From positions 1-5,000 of the forward strand of contig DASXXS010000024.1 in assembly GCA_036502925.1 (NCBI GenBank): a stretch of 5,000 nt of DNA, written 5' to 3'. The notes beneath the pieces were generated by a model, which saw only the letters and a program-made list of their open reading frames with translations, had not been told where the DNA came from and made no database searches. Of the stretch, positions 1-5,000 are shown piece by piece; the first letter of the stretch is position 1; every line of letters begins with the position of its first letter. A program made the translations under genes and the position numbers. Source of the stretch: VAZQ01 sp036502925 (GTDB lineage: Bacteria; Pseudomonadota; Alphaproteobacteria; Rhizobiales; Xanthobacteraceae).

Positions 1-1
1 G

Positions 2-208
2 AAATCGGAATCGAGGACGATCGACGTGCGGGAAAGCGTCGTGTCCAAGATCTATGACACCCAGATCGGCAGCTTCTCGGCGGACGGCGCCTGGGACCCG
101 GCCGCCATCGACGTCATCCGCAATTCGCTCAAGGACCTCGGCATCCTCGAGACTGTGCCGGACGCGAAGACGATCTACAACGACAAGTTCGTGCCGGTGA
201 AATTTTGA
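2..208 (+). CDS. ABC transporter solute-binding protein, NitT/TauT (SsuA/THI5-like) type, C-terminal fragment
   Basis: Only the last 68 codons are in the window. The reading frame is open from base 2 and ends at TGA 206-208, so the gene starts upstream of the window. The visible residues read as the C-terminal helices of a periplasmic binding protein of the nitrate/sulfonate/taurine family. A helix ending in SLKDLGIL is followed by the usual 'lGll...pd...iyndkfvp' tail (PDAKTIYNDKFVPVKF). In this family such proteins capture a small solute in the periplasm and hand it to an ABC permease and ATPase. Neither partner is visible downstream, so they would have to lie upstream or elsewhere. A GTG at 26 is an internal valine, not a start. 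Family assignment is fairly secure from the tail pattern; the substrate cannot be inferred. Confidence 0.72.
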   Translation, partial: KSESRTIDVRESVVSKIYDTQIGSFSADGAWDPAAIDVIRNSLKDLGILETVPDAKTIYNDKFVPVKF

Positions 209-242
209 CCATGCCGGTGATCTTAAGAAGGCTTCGCCACGT

Positions 243-340
243 CCGCTCATTCCCGCGGACGCGGGAAACCAGCCTTTGCCAAATCCCACCGACTTCGGGT
301 CTGGCAAAGCCTGGGTCCCCGCGTCCGCGGGGACGAGCGG
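243..340. repeat. Large imperfect palindrome, REP-like intergenic element
   Basis: Arms 243-281 and 302-340 (39 bases each) are reverse complements at 34 of 39 positions by hand alignment, separated by a 20-base loop (282-301). Each arm contains its own smaller hairpin: TCCCGC-GGAC-GCGGGA in the left arm and CCCCGC-GTCC-GCGGGG in the right. The whole can fold as one long stem or as a branched structure. It fills most of the gap between the binding-protein fragment and the Bug receptor gene. The pattern 'cattcccgcg...gcgggaaacca' resembles dispersed palindromic repeats often seen between genes in Rhizobiales. It could also act as a transcription terminator or mRNA-stabilising structure. That it is multicopy is inference; the window holds one copy. 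Confidence 0.8.
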
Positions 341-372
341 GTGTTGGAGATCTTTCACCAAACCAGTGGGCC

Positions 373-376
373 GGAG
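373..376 (+). promoter_or_regulatory. Ribosome binding site fixing the Bug receptor start
   Basis: GGAG lies seven bases before ATG 384. The same frame stays open upstream to a TTG at 276, but that codon is inside the palindromic repeat and has no comparable site. The ATG at 384 also puts a signal peptide exactly at the N-terminus, which settles the start. Confidence 0.75.
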
Positions 377-383
377 AATTTCC

Positions 384-1367
384 ATGAGACGGACGCTGCT
401 TCTCGCCGTCATCACGCTTGCCGTCCCTCTGCCCAGCGCCGGGCCCGCAGCCGCGCAGAGCTGGCCGACGCCGCCGGTCAGCATGGTGGTGCCGTTCGCC
501 CCCGGCGGCTCGGTCGATGTCATGGGACGCATCCTTGCAGCGCGCCTGTCCGAGGTCTTGGGCCAGCAGGTGATCGTCGAGAACATACCGGGCGCCGGCG
601 GCATGCTCGGGAGTGCGCGTGTCGCCAAGGCGATGCCTGACGGCCACGAGTTCGTGCTCGGCATTGCCGGCACCCACGCCCAGAACCAGACCCTCTACAA
701 GCATCCGCTCTACGACGCGGCGACCGATTTCGCGCCGGTCGCGCTGATCGCCGAGCAGCCGACCGTCCTGGTCACGCGCAAGGATTTGCCGCCCGATAGC
801 CTGCCGGAGTTCATCGCCTATGCGAAGGCCAACCAGGCGAAGATGCAGTATGGCTCGGCCGGCGCCGGTTCTGCCAATCATCTTGCCTGCGTGCTGCTCA
901 ATGCGGACATCGGGGCCAATGTCACCCATGTTCCGTTTCGCGGCGGCGGACCCGCGATGCAGGAACTGCTCGGCGGCCGGATCGACTATATGTGCAACAT
1001 CCTCACCACCGCGTTGCCGCAAATCGAGGCCAAGACGGTCAAGCCGATCGCGCTTCTGGCCGCGCGGCGCTCGCCGATCCTGCCGAGCCTTGCCAGCGCC
1101 GGCGAGCAAGGGCTGCCGAATTTCGACGCCTCGACCTGGTACGCCGTCTTCCTGCCCAAGGGCACGCCCGCGCCGATCGTGCACAAGCTGCACGACGCCA
1201 TCGAAGCGACCGTGAGCACGGCCGCCGTGCAGGAGCGGCTCAAGGACATCGGGGCCGATCTGGTCGCGCCCGAGCGCCGGTCGCCGGACTATCTGGCGAA
1301 GTTCGTGGTCAGCGAAATCGCCAGATGGGCCGCCCCGATCAAGGCGAGCGGCGTCAGCATGGACTGA
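384..1367 (+). CDS. Tripartite tricarboxylate transporter solute receptor, Bug/TctC family, exported
   Basis: This 327-residue protein has the usual length for Bug (TctC-like) extracytoplasmic receptors, which bind small carboxylates or related solutes for TctAB-type transporters. Residues 1-24 form a signal peptide: MRR, a hydrophobic core (LLLAVITLAV), then AAA before QS, so cleavage after A24 is likely. Family motifs follow in order: VVPFAPGGSVDVMGR (35-49), VENIPGAGG (65-73), the A-PDG-EF element (83-90), YGSAGAGSANHLA (156-168), VPFRGGGPAMQELLGGRID (183-201) and WYAVFLPKGTPAPIV (252-266). The start at 384 is supported by a GGAG site. The gene leads a tight cluster, with nine bases to the next start. 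No TctA or TctB membrane subunits are present, which is common for orphan Bug receptors in Alpha- and Betaproteobacteria. The ligand is unknown. It may serve the downstream creatinase-like proteins as a capture or sensing protein (inference). Confidence 0.92.
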   Translation: MRRTLLLAVITLAVPLPSAGPAAAQSWPTPPVSMVVPFAPGGSVDVMGRILAARLSEVLGQQVIVENIPGAGGMLGSARVAKAMPDGHEFVLGIAGTHAQNQTLYKHPLYDAATDFAPVALIAEQPTVLVTRKDLPPDSLPEFIAYAKANQAKMQYGSAGAGSANHLACVLLNADIGANVTHVPFRGGGPAMQELLGGRIDYMCNILTTALPQIEAKTVKPIALLAARRSPILPSLASAGEQGLPNFDASTWYAVFLPKGTPAPIVHKLHDAIEATVSTAAVQERLKDIGADLVAPERRSPDYLAKFVVSEIARWAAPIKASGVSMD

Positions 1368-1376
1368 CGGCCGAAA

Positions 1377-2483
1377 ATGCCCACCCAAATCGCGCAGCAG
1401 CGCAAGGCGCGCCTCATCGACGCCATGGCGGAGGCCGGGCTCGATCTGCTCTTGGTCTACGGCAATGGCTGGCAGAACGATTATTTGCGCTATGCGACCG
1501 ACTTCGGAATTCTGGAAGGCCAGGCGCTCGCGCTGGTGCGCGGCGACGGGCAGATCACGCTTTACCTCGACAGTCCGCTCGAGGCCGACCGGGCGCAGAT
1601 CGATTGCCCCGGCGTGGAGGTGATCCACGCAGCCGACCTGGTCGGCGAGGTCGACGGCGCGCTCGGCCGCTTCCGCAACCAGCGCATCGGGGCCGGGCCG
1701 CAGCGTCTCATTCCGCGCCGGATCGCGGCGCGCAGCCACGACCTCAAGCTCAGCGACCAGACCGCGCTGATCGATCGCCTGCTGATGGCCAAGCTCGATT
1801 CCGAGATCGATGCCATCCGTCGCGCGGCGCGGCTCGCCGACACCGGCTATGAGGTGTTCCGAAATGCGGCGCGTCCGGGGCGCGCCGACTATGAGCTGAT
1901 CGCGGAGATCGAGGCATTCTACCGCGCCAACGGGGTCGACGACAATTTTCAGATCATCGGGGTCGGCGGGCCGGAGGTGCGCGGCATGGCGCCGCCGCGC
2001 GGCAAGCGGCTCAAGCGCGGCGACCTGGTGACCACCGAGCTCACGCCCTGCGTGGAGGGTTACTACGCCCAGATCTGCCGCACCCTGGTGGTGGGCGAGC
2101 CGAACGGCGAACAATTGGCGGCCTTCGCGCTTTATCGCGACGCCATGGCGGCCGGGATCGCGGCGGTGCGCGCGGGCATCACCGCCGCCGACATCGCGCG
2201 CGCCGAAAACGATGTGTTCCGGCGGCACGGCCTCGGCGATTACGTCACCGACCAATACACGCGCGTGCGCGGCCACGGCGTGGGCCTGTTCGCCGACAGC
2301 AAGCCGCACATCCTGGAGGATGTCACCACCCGGATCGATGCCGGCATGACGTTGATCGTGCACCCCAACACCTATCATCCGGTGGTGGGCTATATGGTGC
2401 TGGGCGACGTGGTGGTCGCCACCGCGCACGGCTGCGAGGTGCTCACCGCAACCCCGCGCCAATTGTTCAGCGTGCCGGCCTGA
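1377..2483 (+). CDS. M24 (creatinase/aminopeptidase P) family protein with replaced metal ligands
   Basis: This 368-residue protein has the two-domain creatinase/Xaa-Pro peptidase layout: an N-terminal creatinase-type domain (about 1-130) and a pita-bread catalytic domain (about 138-360) opening with the family pattern KLDSEIDAIRRAARLAD (139-155). Aligning with canonical M24 motifs, the five metal ligands Asp-Asp-His-Glu-Glu read as E221 (in GDLVTTELTP), Q232 (in GYYAQICRT), H300 (in RGHGVG), H329 (in LIVHPNTY) and G343 (in MVLGDVVVAT). The conserved His before the GD motif is M204. A standard dinuclear metallopeptidase site is therefore unlikely. Creatinase shows that this fold can hydrolyse small C-N substrates without metal, so a small-molecule amide or amidine hydrolase is a reasonable but unproven idea. 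There is no signal peptide, so it is cytosolic. ATG 1377 has only a weak upstream site and probably relies on translational coupling to the receptor gene nine bases upstream. The next gene is a second member of the same fold. Confidence 0.88.
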   Translation: MPTQIAQQRKARLIDAMAEAGLDLLLVYGNGWQNDYLRYATDFGILEGQALALVRGDGQITLYLDSPLEADRAQIDCPGVEVIHAADLVGEVDGALGRFRNQRIGAGPQRLIPRRIAARSHDLKLSDQTALIDRLLMAKLDSEIDAIRRAARLADTGYEVFRNAARPGRADYELIAEIEAFYRANGVDDNFQIIGVGGPEVRGMAPPRGKRLKRGDLVTTELTPCVEGYYAQICRTLVVGEPNGEQLAAFALYRDAMAAGIAAVRAGITAADIARAENDVFRRHGLGDYVTDQYTRVRGHGVGLFADSKPHILEDVTTRIDAGMTLIVHPNTYHPVVGYMVLGDVVVATAHGCEVLTATPRQLFSVPA

Positions 2484-2495
2484 CGGAATTCTGCG

Positions 2496-3560
2496 ATGCG
2501 CCGCGGCTTGATGAGATGGGACGAAAACGAGCTGCCGCAAGACGTGCTGATGGAACGCATCGAAGGCTTGCGCGCCGTGATGAGCCGCGGCGGCCTCGAC
2601 GGCTTCATCTTCTACACCAACCTGGTGCAGCCAAGCGCGGTGACCTATCTGACCGGCTTCACGCCCTATTGGTCCGATGGGCTTCTGCTGGTGCCCAAGT
2701 CGGGCGCACCGGTCTTTGCCACCGCGCTCTCCAAGCGCGTCGCCAACTGGATTTCCTCGACCAATCCGGTGAGCGAGATCATCAACACGGCCAAGCCGGG
2801 CGAGGCCGTGGGCCGGCGGCTGACCGCGGGCGGCTGCGCCCGTGTCGGCGTGCTGGAATTGGATCGCCTGCCGGGCGGGCTCTATGACGAGATCGTGGGC
2901 GCCGCGCCGGCGGCGGAACTGATCGACGGCAGCGCCGCCTTCGCTTCGCGGCGGCAGCGCATCGACGGGGCGGAACGCAGGTTGATCGAGCGTGCCGACG
3001 CACTTGCGGTTGCGGCATTGGCGGAAGTCGATCCCGACGCGGCCGCGGATGCCGGCGCGGTCGCCGGTCTCGTCGAGAGGCAGGCGCGCCTGCGGGGGGC
3101 CGAGGAGGCCTACATCGCTGTGGCGCCGAACCTTGCCGCGGACCGGCGCATGATCCGGGTTTCGGGCGCGCCGCCGCTGGCCGATCGGTTCGCGCTACGG
3201 GCATCGGTCGCCTACAAGGGAAGCTTGGTGCGCCGGACCCGCACCTTCGCGAGCGACGCGGCCGGACGTCGGGCTGTGGGCCGCGCCGATTCCTGGTTCG
3301 AGAAGCTCGTGTCCGCGATCGTGGCCGGCCAGTCCATCGGCGGGCAGATCGGTGCGCGGATCGATGCGCTTCCCGGCGCCACGCTCAACGGCTGGATGGC
3401 GGAGAGCTCGATCGGCAGCTATCCGCTGCAAACCGTCGCCTCGTCGCGGGCGCCCGGCCGTGACGGCGTTTCGGCCGGCGGTTTTCTGGTGCTGACCGTC
3501 GAGCTTGCGCTCGATGGAATGCCGTGGCTCGGCGCTGCACCTGCTTTTGTGAATGGTTAA
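2496..3560 (+). CDS. Highly degenerate M24/creatinase-like protein, probable pseudoenzyme
   Basis: This 354-residue protein has a clear creatinase N-terminal domain (about 18-150), with RIEGLRAVMSRGGLDGFIFY (21-40) and the 'YLTGF.pyws.glll' element (51-66). The C-terminal half follows the M24 plan only in outline. Residues 229-251 align with the canonical GD..x.D.....G.xxD.tRTF segment: the frame residues D230, G242, T248, R249, T250 and F251 remain, but the two metal aspartates are R235 and R246. No GHG motif is found. E336 in LTVEL matches the first ligand glutamate, while the last is absent. The chain ends soon afterwards without the usual terminal extension. A canonical M24 metal site is excluded, so a structural or regulatory partner of the preceding protein, or a new activity, is inferred. 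ATG 2496 has GGAA seven bases upstream; ATG 2511 is an alternative. The 12-base gap supports co-transcription. The frame is intact with normal codon use, so it is not a pseudogene. Confidence 0.82.
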   Translation: MRRGLMRWDENELPQDVLMERIEGLRAVMSRGGLDGFIFYTNLVQPSAVTYLTGFTPYWSDGLLLVPKSGAPVFATALSKRVANWISSTNPVSEIINTAKPGEAVGRRLTAGGCARVGVLELDRLPGGLYDEIVGAAPAAELIDGSAAFASRRQRIDGAERRLIERADALAVAALAEVDPDAAADAGAVAGLVERQARLRGAEEAYIAVAPNLAADRRMIRVSGAPPLADRFALRASVAYKGSLVRRTRTFASDAAGRRAVGRADSWFEKLVSAIVAGQSIGGQIGARIDALPGATLNGWMAESSIGSYPLQTVASSRAPGRDGVSAGGFLVLTVELALDGMPWLGAAPAFVNG

Positions 3561-3801
3561 GCAACCTTGTCCCGGGCTTGGCCCGGGACCGTTCCACACT
3601 CCGAATTTTGAACGACCCCGGCTCTGCGGTGCACCGCGTGCGCGAAAAGCTGGTGCGCCATCAGTTCCACGACCGACCATGCCTTGCGGCAGGAATCGAA
3701 ATGGCGCACTCTGCGCCTCGGCATTCGGGCCATGTCGCTGCGGCCGGCCCAGCTATCCTGACGTTCTCCCGCGCCCGAAGTATCGCCCCCGGAGCCTCAA
3801 A
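3561..3801. other. 240-base intergenic region with several dyads, no convincing gene
   Basis: Besides the hairpin at 3569-3589, the region holds a perfect 12-base palindrome, GCGGTGCACCGC (3626-3637). It also holds a 9-base inverted repeat, GTGCGCCAT (3653-3661) with ATGGCGCAC (3701-3709), 39 bases apart. The frame of the downstream gene is open throughout (from an ATG at 3553), but that translation is rich in Pro, Arg and Cys, resembles no family I recognise, and lacks the character of the downstream protein. I see no good -35/-10 pair. The dyads could be operators for the gene at 3802 or remnants of a dispersed repeat. Confidence 0.5.
3569..3589 (+). terminator. Perfect 9-bp GC-rich hairpin after the three-gene unit
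   Basis: GTCCCGGGC and GCCCGGGAC pair perfectly across a three-base loop (TTG), starting eight bases after the TAA of the second M24-like gene. Position and stem strength fit an operon terminator or a 3'-end stabiliser. There is no following run of T residues, so classical intrinsic termination is doubtful. The core is also the kind of short palindrome that is dispersed in Rhizobiales genomes, so it may instead be a repeat element. Confidence 0.5.
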
Positions 3802-3819
3802 ATGCGGAGCCTGCACATG
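3791..3819 (+). promoter_or_regulatory. Duplicated ribosome-binding-site and start module
   Basis: GGAG at 3791-3794 precedes ATG 3802 by seven bases, and GGAG at 3806-3809 precedes ATG 3817 by the same seven bases, in the same frame. The two 15-base units (3791-3805 and 3806-3820) agree at 11 positions, including GGAGCCT and ATG. Either start gives a plausible protein, differing by five residues. I take 3802 as the annotated start because it is the first with a good site. Confidence 0.65.
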
Positions 3820-4746
3820 AAGAAACTGGTGTTGGAAACCACCTCGCCGTTCCAGGGGCTGCCGGAGCTCGTGGCCTTTCGAGAAGGCCTGTTCGAGAAG
3901 GAAGGGCTGACGATCGAATGGGCGGACCGCGACGAGGCCGGCGTCAAGACCGCCGACACGTCCTTGACCGATGTGAAGGGGGCCGATCCTTTCGTCAGCC
4001 ACGGCACCCTGTTCGAGCAGGGCAAAGCAGACATGTACAATGCCTGCGAGTGGGGCAACTACTGCCGCGTCGGCGCCACCGCCGGCAGCCGCCAGATCGG
4101 CCGCCGCGCCATCGTCACCTACGGGGCCATCGCGGTGCGGCCCGATTCGCCGGTCTACACGCCCCAGCAGCTCGCCGGCCGCACGGTCGGGGTGCCGTTC
4201 TATGCCGGCACGCATTATTTGGCGCTGCATATGCTGGAGGGTTTCCTGCCGCGCGACCAGATCAAGATTTGCCGCGCCCCGACCGGCTCGCGCAACCGCT
4301 TCAACCTCATGATGAAGGGCGAGATCGAGGCCACCACCTTGACCGAGCCCTACATCACGCTGGCCGAGAAGAAGGGGTGCCGGATCATCTGCTCGGCCTT
4401 CTATTTCGGCACCGAGGTGGCCTCCGACCGCATCGACGCGGATACCTACAAGGCCTTCAACCGCGCGGTGCGCGAGGCGGTGCGCCGCATCAATGCTGAC
4501 AAGCGCGCCTACCTCCACTACTTCATCGACTATCACAAGGCCAAGGATTCCGAGATCGGCACCCTCAAGCCCGACGACATCCGCGAAAGCCGCATCGTGG
4601 TGCGCGACCCGGCGCCGATTCCACCGGAGGAGTTGCAGCGCACCTACGATTGGGTGAAGAGCTGGGGCATGCTGGAAGAGACGGAATCGCCGCTGCAGCT
4701 CGTCAACATGGACGTGCAGGCGCACGCGCATATCGCGGCCGAATAG
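3802..4746 (+). CDS. Leaderless NMT1/THI5/SsuA-type solute-binding-like protein
   Basis: This 314-residue protein (309 if translation starts at 3817) has the type II periplasmic-binding fold pattern of the NitT/TauT and NMT1/THI5 group. The N-terminal strand and first helix read LVLETTSPFQGLPELVAFRE (9-28) followed by GLFEKEGLTIEW. The hinge and second domain follow: DSPVYTPQQLAGRTVGVPF (115-133), GEIEATTLTEPYITLAEKKG (173-192), a helix like those of family C-termini (221-241) and PIPPEELQRTYDWVKSWGML (272-291). No signal peptide or lipobox is visible at either start, so the protein is probably cytosolic, unlike transport receptors of this fold. Leaderless relatives include enzymes such as the THI5 pyrimidine synthase and dihydroxyphthalate decarboxylase. 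The cysteine-rich THI5 active-site motif is not seen, so HMP-phosphate synthesis is not supported. No permease or ATPase is adjacent. It lies 241 bases after the M24-like pair and may be a separate transcription unit. The role is unknown; an enzyme or ligand sensor is inferred. Confidence 0.85.
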   Translation: MRSLHMKKLVLETTSPFQGLPELVAFREGLFEKEGLTIEWADRDEAGVKTADTSLTDVKGADPFVSHGTLFEQGKADMYNACEWGNYCRVGATAGSRQIGRRAIVTYGAIAVRPDSPVYTPQQLAGRTVGVPFYAGTHYLALHMLEGFLPRDQIKICRAPTGSRNRFNLMMKGEIEATTLTEPYITLAEKKGCRIICSAFYFGTEVASDRIDADTYKAFNRAVREAVRRINADKRAYLHYFIDYHKAKDSEIGTLKPDDIRESRIVVRDPAPIPPEELQRTYDWVKSWGMLEETESPLQLVNMDVQAHAHIAAE

Positions 4747-4912
4747 GGACTGAGAAGAGCTCCGCTATGACGAGCGCGGCGAGCCGCTCTCGGTGACGCT
4801 TGCGGACTATCCGGTTCCCAGCTTGCGCGACGTTCCGCCCGTCGATGTCCTGCCCACCCAGCGAGGAATCGCGTCCTCGCCGGACGGTGGACAAAGCGAC
4901 GTGATTGGATAA
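4747..4912 (+). pseudogene. Remnant of molybdenum hydroxylase large subunit (xanthine/CO dehydrogenase type), C-terminal region
   Basis: Starting at 4754 the frame reads EELRYDERGEPL, then LADYPVPSLRDVPPVDV. This matches the conserved 'alyEEl.YDe.Gqpl...f.DY..P...dvPpi.v' segment of the MoCo-binding subunit of xanthine dehydrogenase, CO dehydrogenase (CoxL) and related hydroxylases. Similarity may begin at GGACTG directly after the upstream stop, with a small deletion replacing the expected Tyr codon and creating the TGA at 4751. After about residue 35 the match is lost, and the frame ends at TAA 4910-4912 without the expected 'GaKG.GE' region. There is no start codon or ribosome binding site and no other part of the about 750-residue protein, so it is a fragment. 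A hairpin (GCGAGGA/TCCTCGC, 4861-4880) lies inside the diverged tail. The similarity is recognised by eye only. Confidence 0.6.
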
Positions 4913-4979
4913 ATCTCGACAGAGCGCTCGCCGAGCCTGCATTTCGCGGTGCTACGCGCGTTTCGCACGGGAGAGCCCC

Positions 4980-5000
4980 ATGCCGCCCCTGGTCGCCGAG
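4980..5000 (+). CDS. Start of an unidentified gene (seven codons)
   Basis: ATG 4980 is preceded by a strong GGGAG site (4969-4973) six bases upstream, and the frame reads MPPLVAE to the window edge. The ribosome binding site is the main evidence for a gene. Seven residues are too few to identify the product. Being 233 bases after the previous stop, with only the molybdenum-hydroxylase remnant between, it is probably a new gene rather than a continuation. Confidence 0.5.

Noticed and set aside
205..227. Possible promoter TTGACC with an AT-containing stretch (TCTTAAG) downstream.
   Set aside because: The two elements are only about 10 bases apart, too close for a sigma-70-type promoter, and the first overlaps the upstream stop codon.
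276..383. N-terminal extension of the Bug receptor from a TTG at 276.
   Set aside because: The extension would be translated from the palindromic repeat and would bury the signal peptide. ATG 384 has a proper GGAG site and gives a standard exported receptor.
129..2540. Very long open frame on the - strand (about 800 codons) opposite the receptor and first M24-like genes.
   Set aside because: It mirrors the + strand genes through high-GC codon bias; its translation is rich in Arg, His, Ala and Gly, with no recognisable motifs. It also crosses an intergenic repeat and ends within the upstream gene.
3553..3801. 83-residue N-terminal extension of the binding-protein-like gene from ATG 3553.
   Set aside because: It would overlap the stop region of the previous gene and cross a strong hairpin. 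Its composition is unlike the family, and good ribosome binding sites exist at 3791 and 3806.
3802..4746. Assignment as THI5-type HMP-phosphate synthase.
   Set aside because: The fold is shared, but the cysteine-rich active-site motif of THI5 is not seen and no thiamine genes are nearby.
4861..4880. 7-bp hairpin GCGAGGA/TCCTCGC as a terminator for the binding-protein-like gene.
   Set aside because: It has no T-run and lies over 110 bases past the stop, within the decayed fragment; it could be chance in GC-rich DNA.
1..5000. CRISPR arrays, tRNA or rRNA genes, or transposase genes.
   Set aside because: No regularly spaced repeats, tRNA-like cloverleaf with a matching anticodon arm, rRNA segments or transposase motifs were seen on either strand.

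Overview
This GC-rich window has strong third-position G/C codon bias. Gene content and intergenic palindromes suggest an alphaproteobacterium of the Rhizobiales, in the Bradyrhizobium/Rhodopseudomonas/Xanthobacteraceae direction. That placement rests on general character, not on a marker gene. All intact genes are on the + strand.

Layout. Bases 2-208 are the 3' end of a NitT/TauT-type ABC transporter solute-binding protein. Bases 209-383 are non-coding and mostly occupied by a large imperfect palindrome (243-340). Bases 384-3560 form a compact three-gene unit with gaps of 9 and 12 bases: an exported Bug/TctC-type solute receptor, then two different proteins with the creatinase/aminopeptidase P (M24, 'pita-bread') architecture. 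Both M24-like proteins have lost the standard metal-ligand set, the second one almost completely. A strong hairpin follows at 3569-3589, then a 240-base gap (3561-3801) with several small dyads. Bases 3802-4746 encode a leaderless, probably cytosolic protein of the NMT1/THI5/SsuA solute-binding fold. Directly after it (about 4747-4912) lies a decayed fragment of the large subunit of a xanthine dehydrogenase/CO dehydrogenase-type molybdenum hydroxylase. The first seven codons of another gene begin at 4980.

How it may work together (inference). The window looks like part of a catabolic or solute-scavenging region for small organic compounds: two transport-type binding proteins, one soluble binding-protein-like protein, and two creatinase-fold proteins that probably act on, or bind, a small C-N compound rather than a peptide. 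No transporter membrane subunits (TctA/TctB or ABC permease/ATPase) lie in the window, so the Bug receptor is an orphan here. The most unusual points are the tandem pair of metal-ligand-depleted M24 proteins coupled to a Bug receptor, the leaderless binding-protein homologue with a duplicated RBS-start module, and the molybdenum-hydroxylase remnant.
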